Shown here in pieces: positions 1 through 8,146 of a stretch of DNA of 64,000 nt; within the stretch, counting starts at the first letter, position 1; every line of letters begins with the position of its first letter. Source of the DNA: Rivularia sp. MS3 (GTDB lineage: Bacteria > Cyanobacteriota > Cyanobacteriia > Cyanobacteriales > Nostocaceae). Position numbers and translations under genes: made by a program. The stretch lies in contig JAHCMI010000001.1 in the NCBI GenBank assembly GCA_019192545.1, positions 248,001-312,000 of the forward strand. The letters run 5' to 3'. The notes beneath the pieces are model-generated. The model did no database searches. It worked only from the letters and a program-made list of their open reading frames with translations, and was not told the origin of the DNA.

Positions 1-213
1 GATGCCCGTCCAAAAACCAACTTGCAATGCTAAAGGCGCACTCAACAATTCGCCTACTTTTCCGCGAATACCATCGGTGCCAAATAGGGGGGATTTCGGC
101 AGTATCAGAGAATTTTGCCCAAAACCACTTGCAGAAGCCTTTTTCCATCCGCTTGCCTCTGAAGCAGATTCTTTACGAAAACTACTGCGATTACTAGTTA
201 CAAATGATACCAT
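1..213 (-). CDS. glmM: Phosphoglucosamine mutase GlmM, N-terminal fragment (cut by window edge)
   Basis: Reading the minus strand from the ATG at 213 gives 71 codons without a stop, running off the left edge. GlmM interconverts glucosamine-6-phosphate and glucosamine-1-phosphate on the way to UDP-GlcNAc for peptidoglycan and lipopolysaccharide. The recognisable part is [14 protein letters not shown] followed by [10 protein letters not shown], the highly conserved N-terminal strand of cyanobacterial GlmM. It is preceded by a serine-rich leader of about 40 residues, which is usual for cyanobacterial GlmM. The catalytic phosphoserine loop lies outside the window. The gene is divergent from ho1, across an AT-rich gap of about 0.8 kb. 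Confidence 0.9.
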   Translation of the reverse strand, partial: MVSFVTSNRSSFRKESASEASGWKKASASGFGQNSLILPKSPLFGTDGIRGKVGELLSAPLALQVGFWTGI

Positions 214-1041
214 AACTTTTGAACGCTCCACACACTCACACAGGAGAATAACACTTTATACTTGATAGAACAATTCCCATTGAATACGTTTTCATCAGGA
301 ATATTCGATATTACGCTTTTATTTTTCTTTCTATAAATTTATTCTAATTCGGTAACTTTTGAGCAAACATACTTATGAATACTATCAAGCAGAAATGAAG
401 ATTCAATCAAGTCGGTATTATCCCTGATTGTTTTCTAAACTTGCTTAAAGAGTTATTGAAGTTAATTTAAGGCTAACTTGAAGTTTTTAAGACAACAGCT
501 ATAAGTTTTACTCTCAATGTATTCAAAAGCTTGTTTTAGATAAAGCGAATGCATCAATGATTTATGTTATTCCTAATAGAATTAATACTTATACTTAAGT
601 ATTAATTAATACGTAAAATTATATAATTATGACAATATAAAACATCGACTATTCTCTATTTATGCAAACTTTTGAAATATTTTGAAATAAAAATTAACAT
701 AACTTTGATTAGTGTATAGTGGCGATAAGCTGCTTGTTGCGGTGTAAAAACGGACTTATCTAATTTGCTTAAGAAATTTTAATAGAAATTATCATCAATT
801 AGCTCTAATGTTACCTTTTAGTAGTTATTTCTAGTATGAACAAACGCGATCGCGTTCAAAGTCGATATAGATGCTGTAACGGTAAATTGTTACAAGTGAG
901 TTAGGATGAAGAGCGTTATGCCCGTCCGATTTCATTTGAAACTCCGAACTAGCTTATACAAGCTTTTATTCGCACGCGAAATTTCATACTTTGAAATGAC
1001 GGTATGAATAGTTAACCTTTTTTATTGTTGAGAAATTTAGC
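214..1041. other. Divergent AT-rich intergenic region between glmM and ho1
   Basis: No convincing gene in either strand; the plus-strand frame at 2-265 is only the shadow of glmM. The stretch is very AT-rich and must hold the promoters of both divergent genes. It contains a perfect 10-bp inverted repeat with a 4-nt spacer (582-605), a HIP1 octamer near 847, and a short palindrome AGCTTATACAAGCT near 951. No promoter can be fixed by eye. Confidence 0.6.
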
Positions 1042-1764
1042 ATGAGTAGCAATTTAGCAACCAAATTACGTGTAGGCACAAAAAAAGCCCACACAATGGC
1101 AGAAAATGTTGGTTTTGTTAAGTGCTTTTTAAAAGGAGTCGTTGAGAAAAATTCTTATCGTAAGTTAGTTGCTAACTTCTACTTCGCTTATACTGCGATG
1201 GAAGAAGAACTAGAAAAGCACAGCAACCACCCAGTTGTTTCTAAAATTGATTTTAAGGAACTCTATAGAAAGCATAGTTTAGAGCAAGACCTGAGCTATT
1301 ATTATGGTGCTAACTGGAGAGATCAAATAAAGCTATCACCAGCCGGTGAAGCATACGTAAATCGCATTCGTGAAGTATCTCAAAACGAACCTGAATTATT
1401 GGTAGCGCATTCCTATACTCGCTACCTAGGTGACTTATCCGGGGGACAAATTTTAAAGAACATTGCTCAAACAGCAATGAATCTGACGGATGGAGAAGGA
1501 ACAGCTTTCTACGAATTTGATGAGATTGACGACGAAAAAGCATTTAAAGCAAAATATCGTCAAGCTTTAGATGAAATGCCCATCGACGAAGCAACAGCAG
1601 ATAAAATCGTTGATGAAGCTAACGCAGCTTTTGGCATGAACATGAAAATGTTCCAAGAGTTGGAAGGTAATTTAATCAAAGCGATTGGACAGATGTTATT
1701 CAATACTCTGACTCGTCGTCGTAACCGTGGCGGTACAGAAACTGAATTAGCACCTGCTGATTAA
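1042..1764 (+). CDS. ho1: Haem oxygenase (biliverdin-producing, HO1 type)
   Basis: 240 residues, the usual length of soluble cyanobacterial haem oxygenase. The enzyme opens haem to biliverdin IX-alpha, CO and iron using ferredoxin, the first step to phycocyanobilin and phytochrome chromophores. The proximal haem ligand is seen as His17 in VGTKKAHTMAEN. The distal helix signature YLGDLSGGQIL lies near residues 129-139, with the glycine cluster that lets the helix bend over haem. The C-terminal tail is polar, with no membrane anchor. It is transcribed alone, followed by an inverted repeat that could terminate it. Family assignment is firm; whether it is the constitutive or low-oxygen paralogue is not decided by the sequence. 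Confidence 0.95.
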   Translation: MSSNLATKLRVGTKKAHTMAENVGFVKCFLKGVVEKNSYRKLVANFYFAYTAMEEELEKHSNHPVVSKIDFKELYRKHSLEQDLSYYYGANWRDQIKLSPAGEAYVNRIREVSQNEPELLVAHSYTRYLGDLSGGQILKNIAQTAMNLTDGEGTAFYEFDEIDDEKAFKAKYRQALDEMPIDEATADKIVDEANAAFGMNMKMFQELEGNLIKAIGQMLFNTLTRRRNRGGTETELAPAD

Positions 1765-1800
1765 GATTTAAATGTAATTAAGTAATCTTGAATAATTAAT

Positions 1801-1880
1801 TTTTAGGGGTGATGTCTTTGTAATTGCTGATGCAATGTATTAGGAATTATAAAGATATTGCCCCTAACTTAGTTTTTTAA
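1801..1880 (+). terminator. Possible terminator of ho1
   Basis: TTAGGGG at about 1803 can pair with CCCCTAA at about 1861, followed by TTAG and six T. The loop of about 50 nt is long for an intrinsic terminator, so this is tentative. A second hairpin follows at about 1889-1917, GTTGGGT paired with ACCCAAC, of a repeat type common in cyanobacterial gaps. Confidence 0.35.
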
Positions 1881-1988
1881 CAATCGTAGGTTGGGTGTAA
1901 GGGAGTGTAACCCAACATAATTTAAAAAGCTAAATAAAAAATTCAAAGTAATACGATATTCGACTATCTGGGGAGCAGGATGCTCCCA

Positions 1989-2540
1989 CTACGGTAAGCT
2001 ATTCGAGCGATTATAGATAGTTAAATCGCTGCTAGTGGCAATAATAAACGATTGCCCAGTATAGGAAAAACCGTATGCTCTTATAGTTGCTTGTTGCTCA
2101 ATCTTGGTAAAATTATCTGGTTGATTGCAAGTTAAACCATACAAATCAGAACCTGGCTCAACTAATAAAATCATCTCTTCTGGAAAATTAACTGTCACCG
2201 ACTCCAAGCTCCAGCCTTCATCAGTAGATACTGGTAAACCACCACCAAGTAAACCAGCCATACTAATCATTTTGCCGCTTAAGCAACCAATACCTTCAGC
2301 TTCAAGATATTGATTTTCATAGTAATCTTGGCAGTCTCTGGCGGTTTTTTCACCAGTCGCGCAATCAACTACACCTCTACCTTGATGAGATACTATTAAC
2401 AAATTTTCTGTATCTCTATCAAAACCCACAGAAGTCAATCCGCCAACAGCAATAACGCTTTTAAGCTGCCACGGTGGTGGTGGTTTTTCGATTTTTAGAC
2501 TTAATAATTTTCTTTTTAAAGGTTCTAGATGTTCGTACAT
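1989..2540 (-). CDS. Hypothetical protein, 183 aa (beta-rich, possibly WD40-like)
   Basis: An uninterrupted reading frame with an ATG start and gene-like codon use. I do not recognise the family. The sequence alternates short beta-type stretches with turns (VGFDRDTENLLIVSH, RAYGFSYTGQSFIIATSS), which is what a small propeller or repeat-barrel protein would look like. There is no signal peptide, membrane segment or catalytic motif. It lies downstream of the HAD phosphatase on the same strand, separated by about 110 bp that hold a palindromic repeat (2561-2610). No function is proposed. Confidence 0.6.
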   Translation of the reverse strand: MYEHLEPLKRKLLSLKIEKPPPPWQLKSVIAVGGLTSVGFDRDTENLLIVSHQGRGVVDCATGEKTARDCQDYYENQYLEAEGIGCLSGKMISMAGLLGGGLPVSTDEGWSLESVTVNFPEEMILLVEPGSDLYGLTCNQPDNFTKIEQQATIRAYGFSYTGQSFIIATSSDLTIYNRSNSLP

Positions 2541-2560
2541 AGTGGCTTAAATATAATCCA

Positions 2561-2610
2561 CCCAGGGTTGCAAACCCTGGGCTAATAGCGGAAGTCTTAT
2601 AAATAAGACT
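2561..2610. repeat. Family B double-hairpin repeat, copy 1
   Basis: A strong hairpin CCCAGGGTTGCAAACCCTGGG is followed by CTAATAGCGGAAGTC and a second hairpin AGTCTTAT/ATAAGACT. The same layout with the conserved core CTAATAGC-RRAAGTC recurs at 13244-13294 and, inverted, at 44928-44973. The hairpin arms differ in sequence between copies but keep pairing. Confidence 0.75.
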
Positions 2611-2653
2611 AATATTTTTTGATTTCCTAAAACAAGAAAGAACAATTAATCAA

Positions 2654-3313
2654 TTACGAATTTATAAAATTCCAAATATTGTCATCTAACTGCTCTAAAG
2701 ATTCTAAAACCATATCGGCGATCGCAAATTTTGGGTTATGCAATTCTGACATTTCTGGAATAGCGATACATTTCATTTGAGCGGCTTTTGCGGCTAATAC
2801 CCCGTTAAGAGAATCTTCCAAAGCCAAGCAATTTTGAGGAGATACGCCAAGTTTTTGGGCAGTTGTCAAATAAACACCAGGATGAGGTTTTCCTAAAGGC
2901 TCGGATTCAGCAGAATAAATTATTTCAAAGTCATCTGCTATATTTAGTTTTTGCAATGCTGCATTAATAATTTTATATGAAGAGGAAGAAGCCAAAGCAA
3001 CTTTGAGATTCTTAGCTTTGATAAAGTCAATTGCATCGTGAACACCAATTAAAGCCTTACCTTCAGTATGAATTAGCTCAATTAATTTATCTACAATTGC
3101 CTCTTCAACTTGCAGTTTAGATGATTTATCCCAAGGATATTTTTTGTACCAATAGTCTACAACTTCATCAATTCTCAATCCTTTAGTTTGCAAACACATA
3201 GAAGAAATAAGAATAATATCAACTTGCTTAAATATAGTAATTTCTGCCTGCTGCCATAATGGTTCGGAATCAATCAACAAACCATCCATATCGAAAATTA
3301 CAGCTTCAATCAT
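2654..3313 (-). CDS. hxpB: HAD-superfamily sugar phosphatase, HxpB/YniC-like
   Basis: 219 residues. It opens with the HAD nucleophile motif IFDMDGLLIDSEPLW (Asp8 nucleophile, Asp10 acid/base), with the helical cap of the beta-phosphoglucomutase branch. The cap segment LRIDEVVDYWYKKYPW closely resembles E. coli YniC/HxpB, a 2-deoxyglucose-6-phosphate and hexitol-phosphate phosphatase. Motif II is ASSSS (near 108), motif III the lysine in GKPHPGVY, and motif IV LALEDSLNG. It is probably cytosolic and removes phosphate from hexitol or deoxyhexose phosphates; substrate range in this organism is inference. No partner genes are adjacent. Confidence 0.85.
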   Translation of the reverse strand: MIEAVIFDMDGLLIDSEPLWQQAEITIFKQVDIILISSMCLQTKGLRIDEVVDYWYKKYPWDKSSKLQVEEAIVDKLIELIHTEGKALIGVHDAIDFIKAKNLKVALASSSSYKIINAALQKLNIADDFEIIYSAESEPLGKPHPGVYLTTAQKLGVSPQNCLALEDSLNGVLAAKAAQMKCIAIPEMSELHNPKFAIADMVLESLEQLDDNIWNFINS

Positions 3314-3323
3314 AATAAGATAG

Positions 3324-3354
3324 TAGGGAATAGGGAATAGGGAATAGGGAATAG
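3324..3354. repeat. STRR heptamer repeat (GGGAATA, 4 units)
   Basis: Four consecutive 7-bp units of the type that is abundant in heterocystous cyanobacteria, directly upstream of the HAD phosphatase start. Confidence 0.85.
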
Positions 3355-3432
3355 TGGGAGACGCTCGCGTAAAGATTGAAAATAAGCGGTTAATTATTTT
3401 TAAGCGTCACGCACTAAACAGTTGCAATAATA

Positions 3433-3553
3433 GGACTTACGCAACCGACACATTTTCTCGTAGGGTGCTGTGACACTTTGATTAATTTTGAACGTAGAAA
3501 TAAGTTATTCAGTGTCACGCACCAACCGGGTATTATGATAATTGCGTAAGTCC
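3433..3553. repeat. MITE-like element with GGACTTACGCAA terminal inverted repeats
   Basis: GGACTTACGCAA at 3433-3444 is exactly inverted as TTGCGTAAGTCC at 3542-3553. Inside, GGTGCTGTGACAC and GTGTCACGCACC form a second, imperfect inverted pair. About 121 bp, with no coding capacity. It looks like a non-autonomous transposable element; the parent transposase is not in the window. Confidence 0.7.
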
Positions 3554-3758
3554 GAAATAATAACAACTATAGTTAAACAATAATGATACGTATGGTGTGT
3601 GACGCTGACTTAAATGTTGATATAAAACAGTTAATTTGGTTCGAGCGTCACGCACCAAGCAACTGCGATAATAACTACTGTTGTTAACTGGCAATAAAAT
3701 ATCAAGAATAAATCAAAACAATATCTAACAACTTACCAAAAAACAACCACTATTTAAA

Positions 3759-4572
3759 TTAATGTTCTTCAGAAGGATGTTCGCCATGATAAGCGTAGAC
3801 ACTGAAGCCGTCGCGGAATTGAATAGCGGGTTCTCCTTCACCATGAAGGCGATTGTTGTTATCAAAAGATAATTTACAAGGACGATTACAGCAAATACAA
3901 ACATTCTCAAATTGAAATATAAAACCGCAATGTTGAATTAAATCTTGAATAACTTGCCATTTTTTCTTATCGTGCCCGACATTAAGCACCGAAATACAAA
4001 AATCTAATATACAGCCTAACAATGCCCATGAAGCTGTTGTTGTAATATTATTTGAAAAGTATAACATCAGCAAATTCTATTTCTGAATTAACTAAATCAT
4101 TAATCAATTGAATTGACATACATATATTAATTTCATAGGAACTGGGAAAATATGGGATTATCGGATTATCTTCAGTCCAATAATGTGGGAATTCAGGAAA
4201 GTGAATTTGATTTCGCAATTTTCTAAAAATAATTGTCTCAAATTTTTCTTCTATTCCATGCCAAATATAATGTATAACTCTTTTATGAAACTTAGTCGTA
4301 GTTTTATGTCCTAAATAACCTTTATAGTCATCAATAGCAAATATTCCCTGAATCGCTGCAAAAGGACTTTCAAAAAACAAAATCTCGGGTTCACTAAAAT
4401 CACTAACTGAATAAGCAGCTTTAATTACCGATCTAACTTTCTCTTCATCGATAGATTCGGTTGATATTGCAAACGAACGCCACTTTTGCCGATATTCAGG
4501 AAGCATTGCTTCTTGCTCCTGGGAAATTTCTGCGATCGCACGTTTTGGCATATTATTCGTTCGTCTTGGCAT
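3759..4572 (-). pseudogene. Frameshifted DUF6745-type gene
   Basis: Two overlapping minus-strand frames, 4572-4048 (174 aa) and 4073-3759 (104 aa), look like the two parts of one protein. The first carries the start ATG and LPEYRQKWRSFAISTE. The second carries FENVCICCNRPCKLSFD and GEGEPAIQFRDGFSVYAYHG, the typical C-terminal block of cyanobacterial DUF6745 proteins. The frame changes by one base near 4050-4073, and the central segment between the parts seems shorter than in intact relatives as I remember them, suggesting deletion plus frameshift. No slippery heptamer typical of programmed frameshifting is obvious. Function of the family is unknown to me. Two separately translated small proteins remain a less likely alternative. 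Confidence 0.7.
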
Positions 4573-4678
4573 TTTAAAAATTTTTGCTATCTCAGATACC
4601 CTTTCATCGTAAAATAACGAAATCGATCTTCAATACCCCAAACCCTCGAAACGTAGATACACAAAGCTTTTTATACAC

Positions 4679-5731
4679 ATGGCTGCAAAAATCCCCGTTA
4701 CCGTAATCACTGGTTTTTTAGGTAGTGGAAAAACTACTTTAATTCGTAATTTACTACAAAATAATCAAGGAAGACGCATCGCTGTTATAGTCAACGAGTT
4801 TGGCGAACTCGGTATTGATGGGGAATTATTACAATCTTGTCAAGTTTGCCCGGAAGAGGAAAGCGGCGATAATGACGATAATAATATCTACGAATTAACC
4901 AATGGTTGTCTTTGCTGTACGGTACAAGAAGAGTTTTTACCGACGATGCAGCAGTTAATTAAACGCCGAGACAGTATCGACTGCATTTTGATTGAAACTT
5001 CTGGTTTAGCTTTACCAAAACCTTTAGTAAAAGCTTTTCGCTGGCAAGAAATTCGCAATGCGGCTACGGTAGATTCTGTAATTACCGTGGTGGATAGCGA
5101 AGCGGTTGCTGCTGGTACTTTTGCTAGTGACTTAGAAGCTATAGAATCGCAACGTCAAGCAGATGATAGTTTAGAACATGAGACACCATTACAAGAATTA
5201 TTTGAAGATCAACTCGCCTGTGCCGATTTGGTGGTATTAAATAAAACCGATTTGGTGAATAAAGAAACCTTGGCTGAGGTAAAGAATTTAGTTAAAGAAG
5301 AATTACCTCGGATAGTAAAGATTGTTGAAAGTCATCAAAGTGAAGTTGATTCTTCCATACTATTGGGTTTACAAGCTGCCGTAGAAGACAATTTAGATAA
5401 ACGCCCTTCTCATCATGATACCGAAGAGGAACACGAACATGATGATGAAATAACTTCTCATCATGTAGTTTTAAACCGTACTTTTGAACCGAATAAGCTG
5501 AAGCAGCAATTGCAAAATCTAGTACAACAGCAAGAAATTTTCCGCGTTAAGGGTTTTGTTGCAGTGGCTGATAAACCGATGCGTTTAGTAATGCAAGGTG
5601 TAGGAAATCGTTTTGAACAATTTTACGATAGAGCTTGGAAACCAGAGGAAGCGAAACAAACTCGTTTGGTTTTTATTGGTAAGGATTTAAATTCTTCTGA
5701 TATTGAATCGCAATTGGTTGATTTGAATTAA
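4679..5731 (+). CDS. cobW: CobW-family GTPase / metallochaperone
   Basis: 350 residues, COG0523 family. The P-loop is GFLGSGKTTL (residues 12-21) and the signature metal-binding motif is GCLCC (NGCLCCTV, near residue 77). The GTPase specificity motif NKTDLV lies near 200. A histidine/acid-rich segment around residues 243-262 (HHDTEEEHEHDDEITSHH) and an SCQVCPEEE stretch add possible metal ligands. The C-terminal CobW_C domain is present (VKGFVAVADKPMRLVMQGVG). The family delivers metal ions (cobalt, zinc or others) to enzymes; cyanobacterial members are named after cobalamin synthesis, but the metal is not proven here. A chelatase large subunit of the ChlH/CobN family lies 53 kb away in the same window. 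Confidence 0.88.
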   Translation: MAAKIPVTVITGFLGSGKTTLIRNLLQNNQGRRIAVIVNEFGELGIDGELLQSCQVCPEEESGDNDDNNIYELTNGCLCCTVQEEFLPTMQQLIKRRDSIDCILIETSGLALPKPLVKAFRWQEIRNAATVDSVITVVDSEAVAAGTFASDLEAIESQRQADDSLEHETPLQELFEDQLACADLVVLNKTDLVNKETLAEVKNLVKEELPRIVKIVESHQSEVDSSILLGLQAAVEDNLDKRPSHHDTEEEHEHDDEITSHHVVLNRTFEPNKLKQQLQNLVQQQEIFRVKGFVAVADKPMRLVMQGVGNRFEQFYDRAWKPEEAKQTRLVFIGKDLNSSDIESQLVDLN

Positions 5732-5760
5732 CTTCTTGCATAATTCTTAATTTCGCTCAA

Positions 5761-5808
5761 AGAAACCCGGTTTCTTGTTGTGAAATCGGGAAGAAACCGG
5801 GTTTCTAG
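5761..5808. repeat. GAAACCCGGTTTCT palindromic repeat, tandem pair
   Basis: GAAACCCGGTTTCT followed after 20 bp by GAAACCGGGTTTCT. Each is a palindrome and the pair can form a long hairpin downstream of cobW. Related copies lie at 49183-49214 and, degraded, at about 25557-25590. Confidence 0.7.
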
Positions 5809-5817
5809 CAATGGCGC

Positions 5818-5955
5818 AATATAGCTATAGCGAATTTCATTCTCATGTCATACATTATTACCTCACCCCGCCCTCCGGGCACCCCCTCTCCTTATAAAGA
5901 TAGAGGGGAAAAGGTAAAGAAATCTCTGTATTACACCCAACTCAAAAGATTATAT
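5818..5955. repeat. Family A MITE-like repeat, copy 1 (inverted, diverged)
   Basis: The stretch runs from TATAGC through CCTCACCCCGCCCTCCGGGC and CCCCTCTCCTTATAAAGATAGAGGGG to ATTACACCCAACTCAAAAG. The same ordered blocks occur at 22088-22184, 22755-22885 and 45121-45210. The ends are imperfect inverted repeats of about 20 bp. Confidence 0.65.
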
Positions 5956-5992
5956 TTGAGTTTGAATTAACTTTTAAGGACTAATTTGCCAA

Positions 5993-6018
5993 ATAAAAAA
6001 AGAGGGTTTCCCCTCTTT
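5993..6018 (-). terminator. Intrinsic terminator of rpsA
   Basis: Read on the minus strand: AAAGAGGG, loop GAAA, CCCTCTTT, then a T-rich run. Perfect 8-bp stem with tetraloop and U-tract, about 60 bp past the rpsA stop codon. Confidence 0.9.
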
Positions 6019-6078
6019 AAATATTTGCAAAACTCTAAACTGTTATAAGCGTTATAAATGTCTGTAATGATAGATTCA

Positions 6079-7272
6079 TTATTCTTCGACAGTCGCTGCA
6101 ACTTCCTCTTGAGTTTCATTTTGAACTTCAGTTTCTGCTGGTGCTTCTGATTGAACTTCAGTTTCTGCTGGGGCTTCTGATTGAACTTCAGTTTCTGCTG
6201 GGGCTTCCTCTGCTTGAGCTTCAGTTTCTGCTGGTGCTTCTTGTGCTTGAGCTTCAGCTTCTGCTGGTGCTGTTTCTTCAGCTACTGGAGAAGATGCTTC
6301 CTCTGCGGTTGCTTCTTCAGTCGCTGCTGGCACTTCCTCAGCAGGTGCAGCTTCAGGAGTGATACCCTGTTCCTTGGCTAATAACTGTTCGCGGAATTTA
6401 GCAGCCATTTCCTCTGCTTTATCAAATACCGCATCACGGTTTTTAATCATATCACCAGGTTCTGGCTCAAGCTGCTTAGTAGAAAGTGAAATTCTACCTC
6501 TTTCTGCATCCAAGTCAATAATCATTACCTTCAATTCATCATTGACGTTGAATACGCTGTGGGGTGTATCGATATGTTCGTGAGAGATTTCGGAAATGTG
6601 CAGCAAACCACTGACACCACCAATATCGATGAAGGCACCGTAAGGCTTGATACCGCGAACTGTACCAATTACAACTTCGCCCACTTCCAAACGGTTCATC
6701 TTACGTTCAACCAGTGCCCGTCTGTGAGACAATACAAGCCGGTTGCGTTCTTCGTCTACTTCTAAGAATTTTAATGGTAGCTCTTCACCGACCAAATCTT
6801 CTTTTGGCTTACGAGTACTTATATGAGAACCGGGAATAAAGCCACGCAATCCTTCAATTCTTACCAATGCACCGCCACGGTTGGTTGCGAATACGCCCGA
6901 ACGCACGGTGGCATCCTCTGTTTGTAACTGGCGTACCCTTTCCCAAGCCCGCATATACTCAATACGGCGAATAGAAAGAGTTAGCTGACCTTCTTCATTC
7001 TCATCGCTAAGAATGTAAAATTCCCGCGTTTCGTTGGATTGTAATACTTCTTCCGGGTTATCCACCCGGTTAATTGACATTTCTTGTATAGGTATATATG
7101 CCGCCGTTTTAGCACCAATGTCAATCAGAGCGCCGCGCGGTTCTAAACTAAAAACTGTTCCTGGTACTATATCCCCTGGGCTGAAGTGATAATCGTACTT
7201 ATCAAGTAAAGCCGCGAAATCGTCGTGTGTAAACCCAATATCATTGGTTGGTTTCTGATTGACATTTACCAT
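6079..7272 (-). CDS. rpsA: 30S ribosomal protein S1
   Basis: 397 residues, with the cyanobacterial/chloroplast layout of three S1 RNA-binding domains (about residues 30-100, 115-185 and 195-265) instead of the six of E. coli. Diagnostic stretches are FSPGDIVPGTVFSLEPRGA, LRGFIPGSHIS, and VIGTVRGIKPYGAFIDIGG with GLLHISEIS. S1 brings mRNA to the 30S subunit. The last 95 or so residues are an acidic, low-complexity tail rich in Ala, Glu and Pro. It ends in near-identical decapeptides of the type PAETEVQSEA, coded by a tandem DNA repeat at about 6120-6210. The gene has its own terminator at 5993-6018. Confidence 0.96.
   Translation of the reverse strand: MVNVNQKPTNDIGFTHDDFAALLDKYDYHFSPGDIVPGTVFSLEPRGALIDIGAKTAAYIPIQEMSINRVDNPEEVLQSNETREFYILSDENEEGQLTLSIRRIEYMRAWERVRQLQTEDATVRSGVFATNRGGALVRIEGLRGFIPGSHISTRKPKEDLVGEELPLKFLEVDEERNRLVLSHRRALVERKMNRLEVGEVVIGTVRGIKPYGAFIDIGGVSGLLHISEISHEHIDTPHSVFNVNDELKVMIIDLDAERGRISLSTKQLEPEPGDMIKNRDAVFDKAEEMAAKFREQLLAKEQGITPEAAPAEEVPAATEEATAEEASSPVAEETAPAEAEAQAQEAPAETEAQAEEAPAETEVQSEAPAETEVQSEAPAETEVQNETQEEVAATVEE
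6120..6255 (-). repeat. In-gene tandem repeat coding the S1 C-terminal tail
   Basis: A 30-bp unit (TTGAACTTCAGTTTCTGCTG plus GKGCTTCTGA on the plus strand) is repeated nearly exactly three times and then decays into related units. It codes PAETEVQSEA-like decapeptides and preserves frame. Such a tract is prone to length change by slippage. Confidence 0.8.
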
Positions 7273-7879
7273 GCTTTATGTTTCCTGGTTTTATTCTCCG
7301 TAAAATTTTTGCCTCCTAGCGATGTATATCCAATCGCCTCGTTTTGGCAGTCCACACTTGTATGCAATATTATCCTAGCGCAGAAAAGCCGATTAAACAC
7401 ACATCAACTTTCAGATTATAGATTATATCAAATTTTAATACTTTGTGTAATCTCGACAGTAAACTAGATTTTGGAATTACTACTGTCCCATTGATGATGG
7501 GGGAGAGGGGAAAGAAAAATAATTTTTAAGTAAGCGTTCTGTAAATGGAAGGTTAAAGGTCAAAGGTTAAAGGTTAAAGGGATTAAGCCCGTTGCTACGG
7601 ATGCAACTTACACATTTTTATTAGAAGTTTTTATTAGAAATTTCAAATCTATCTCAAATCTTTTAGGAATGGTCGTAACTGAGCATATTTTTTTGCAGGG
7701 TGCTTTTGCACTGACTGCCAATTGAATGTAATAACAGTTTTAATTTTTTCCTATCTACTTTCCTCAATCAAAGTAATACATCAATAGAAATAACCGCTGC
7801 TATCTTTTAAATATCGTTAGCAACGGTCAATCAAAATCTATATTCTGCCAACAAATCTGGCATTAACCTTGATTTTATT
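7273..7879. other. Intergenic region between psbT and rpsA
   Basis: No gene seen. It contains a GGTTAAA/GGTCAAA heptamer repeat near 7550-7580. Just past psbT lies a small hairpin, TGCCA/TGGCA (7846-7862), without a T-run. It should hold the rpsA promoter near its left end. Confidence 0.5.
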
Positions 7880-7987
7880 CTACTTTTCCTCTTTATTTTC
7901 AATCCGAGGAGGTTCGCGGAAAGCGATCGCGAAAAAGATAGTACCAATCGCTAACGCTAAAACTAAAATGTATGCAACTGCTTCCAT
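7880..7987 (-). CDS. psbT: Photosystem II reaction centre protein PsbT
   Basis: A 35-residue protein from the ATG at 7987 to the TAG at 7880. It has one N-terminal membrane helix (MEAVAYILVLALAIGTIFFA) followed by the conserved FREPPRI and a short charged tail. PsbT sits at the PSII dimer interface next to CP47 and stabilises the acceptor side. The gene lies 159 bp downstream of psbB on the same strand, the arrangement usual in cyanobacteria and chloroplasts, so co-transcription is likely. A HIP1 octamer lies inside the gene. Confidence 0.95.
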   Translation of the reverse strand: MEAVAYILVLALAIGTIFFAIAFREPPRIENKEEK

Positions 7988-8146
7988 ATCCTTAAATCCT
8001 GCTGACTACTAGCCTGCAATATCAGTTTACCAAGCTACAGGAGATAATGGTCGCGCAAATAAGCTAATTATGAGTTTTAGTTTTATTTCGCGACCATTCT
8101 TAACACTTCTTTACTTAGAAGTACTTAAAATGCAATTAAAACGCAA

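Larger units (their letters stand above)
3314..3758. other. Intergenic region built of repeats
   Basis: No gene. It holds a GGGAATA heptamer tandem repeat (3324-3354) and a small inverted-repeat element (3433-3553). AGYGTCACGCACYAA is seen at 3403, 3511 and 3643, with an inverted copy near 3593. The stretch separates the HAD gene from the broken DUF6745 gene. Confidence 0.7.

Noticed and set aside
2-265. Plus-strand open frame of 87 codons at the left edge
   Set aside because: The opposite strand clearly codes the N terminus of GlmM; this frame is its shadow.
4573-4678. Considered a cobalamin riboswitch or Zur site upstream of cobW
   Set aside because: No B12-box-like sequence and no TGATAATNATTATCA-type palindrome is visible in the 106 bp.
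6141-6381. Leu/Phe/Cys-rich plus-strand frames opposite rpsA
   Set aside because: Antisense of the Ala-Glu-Pro tandem-repeat tail.
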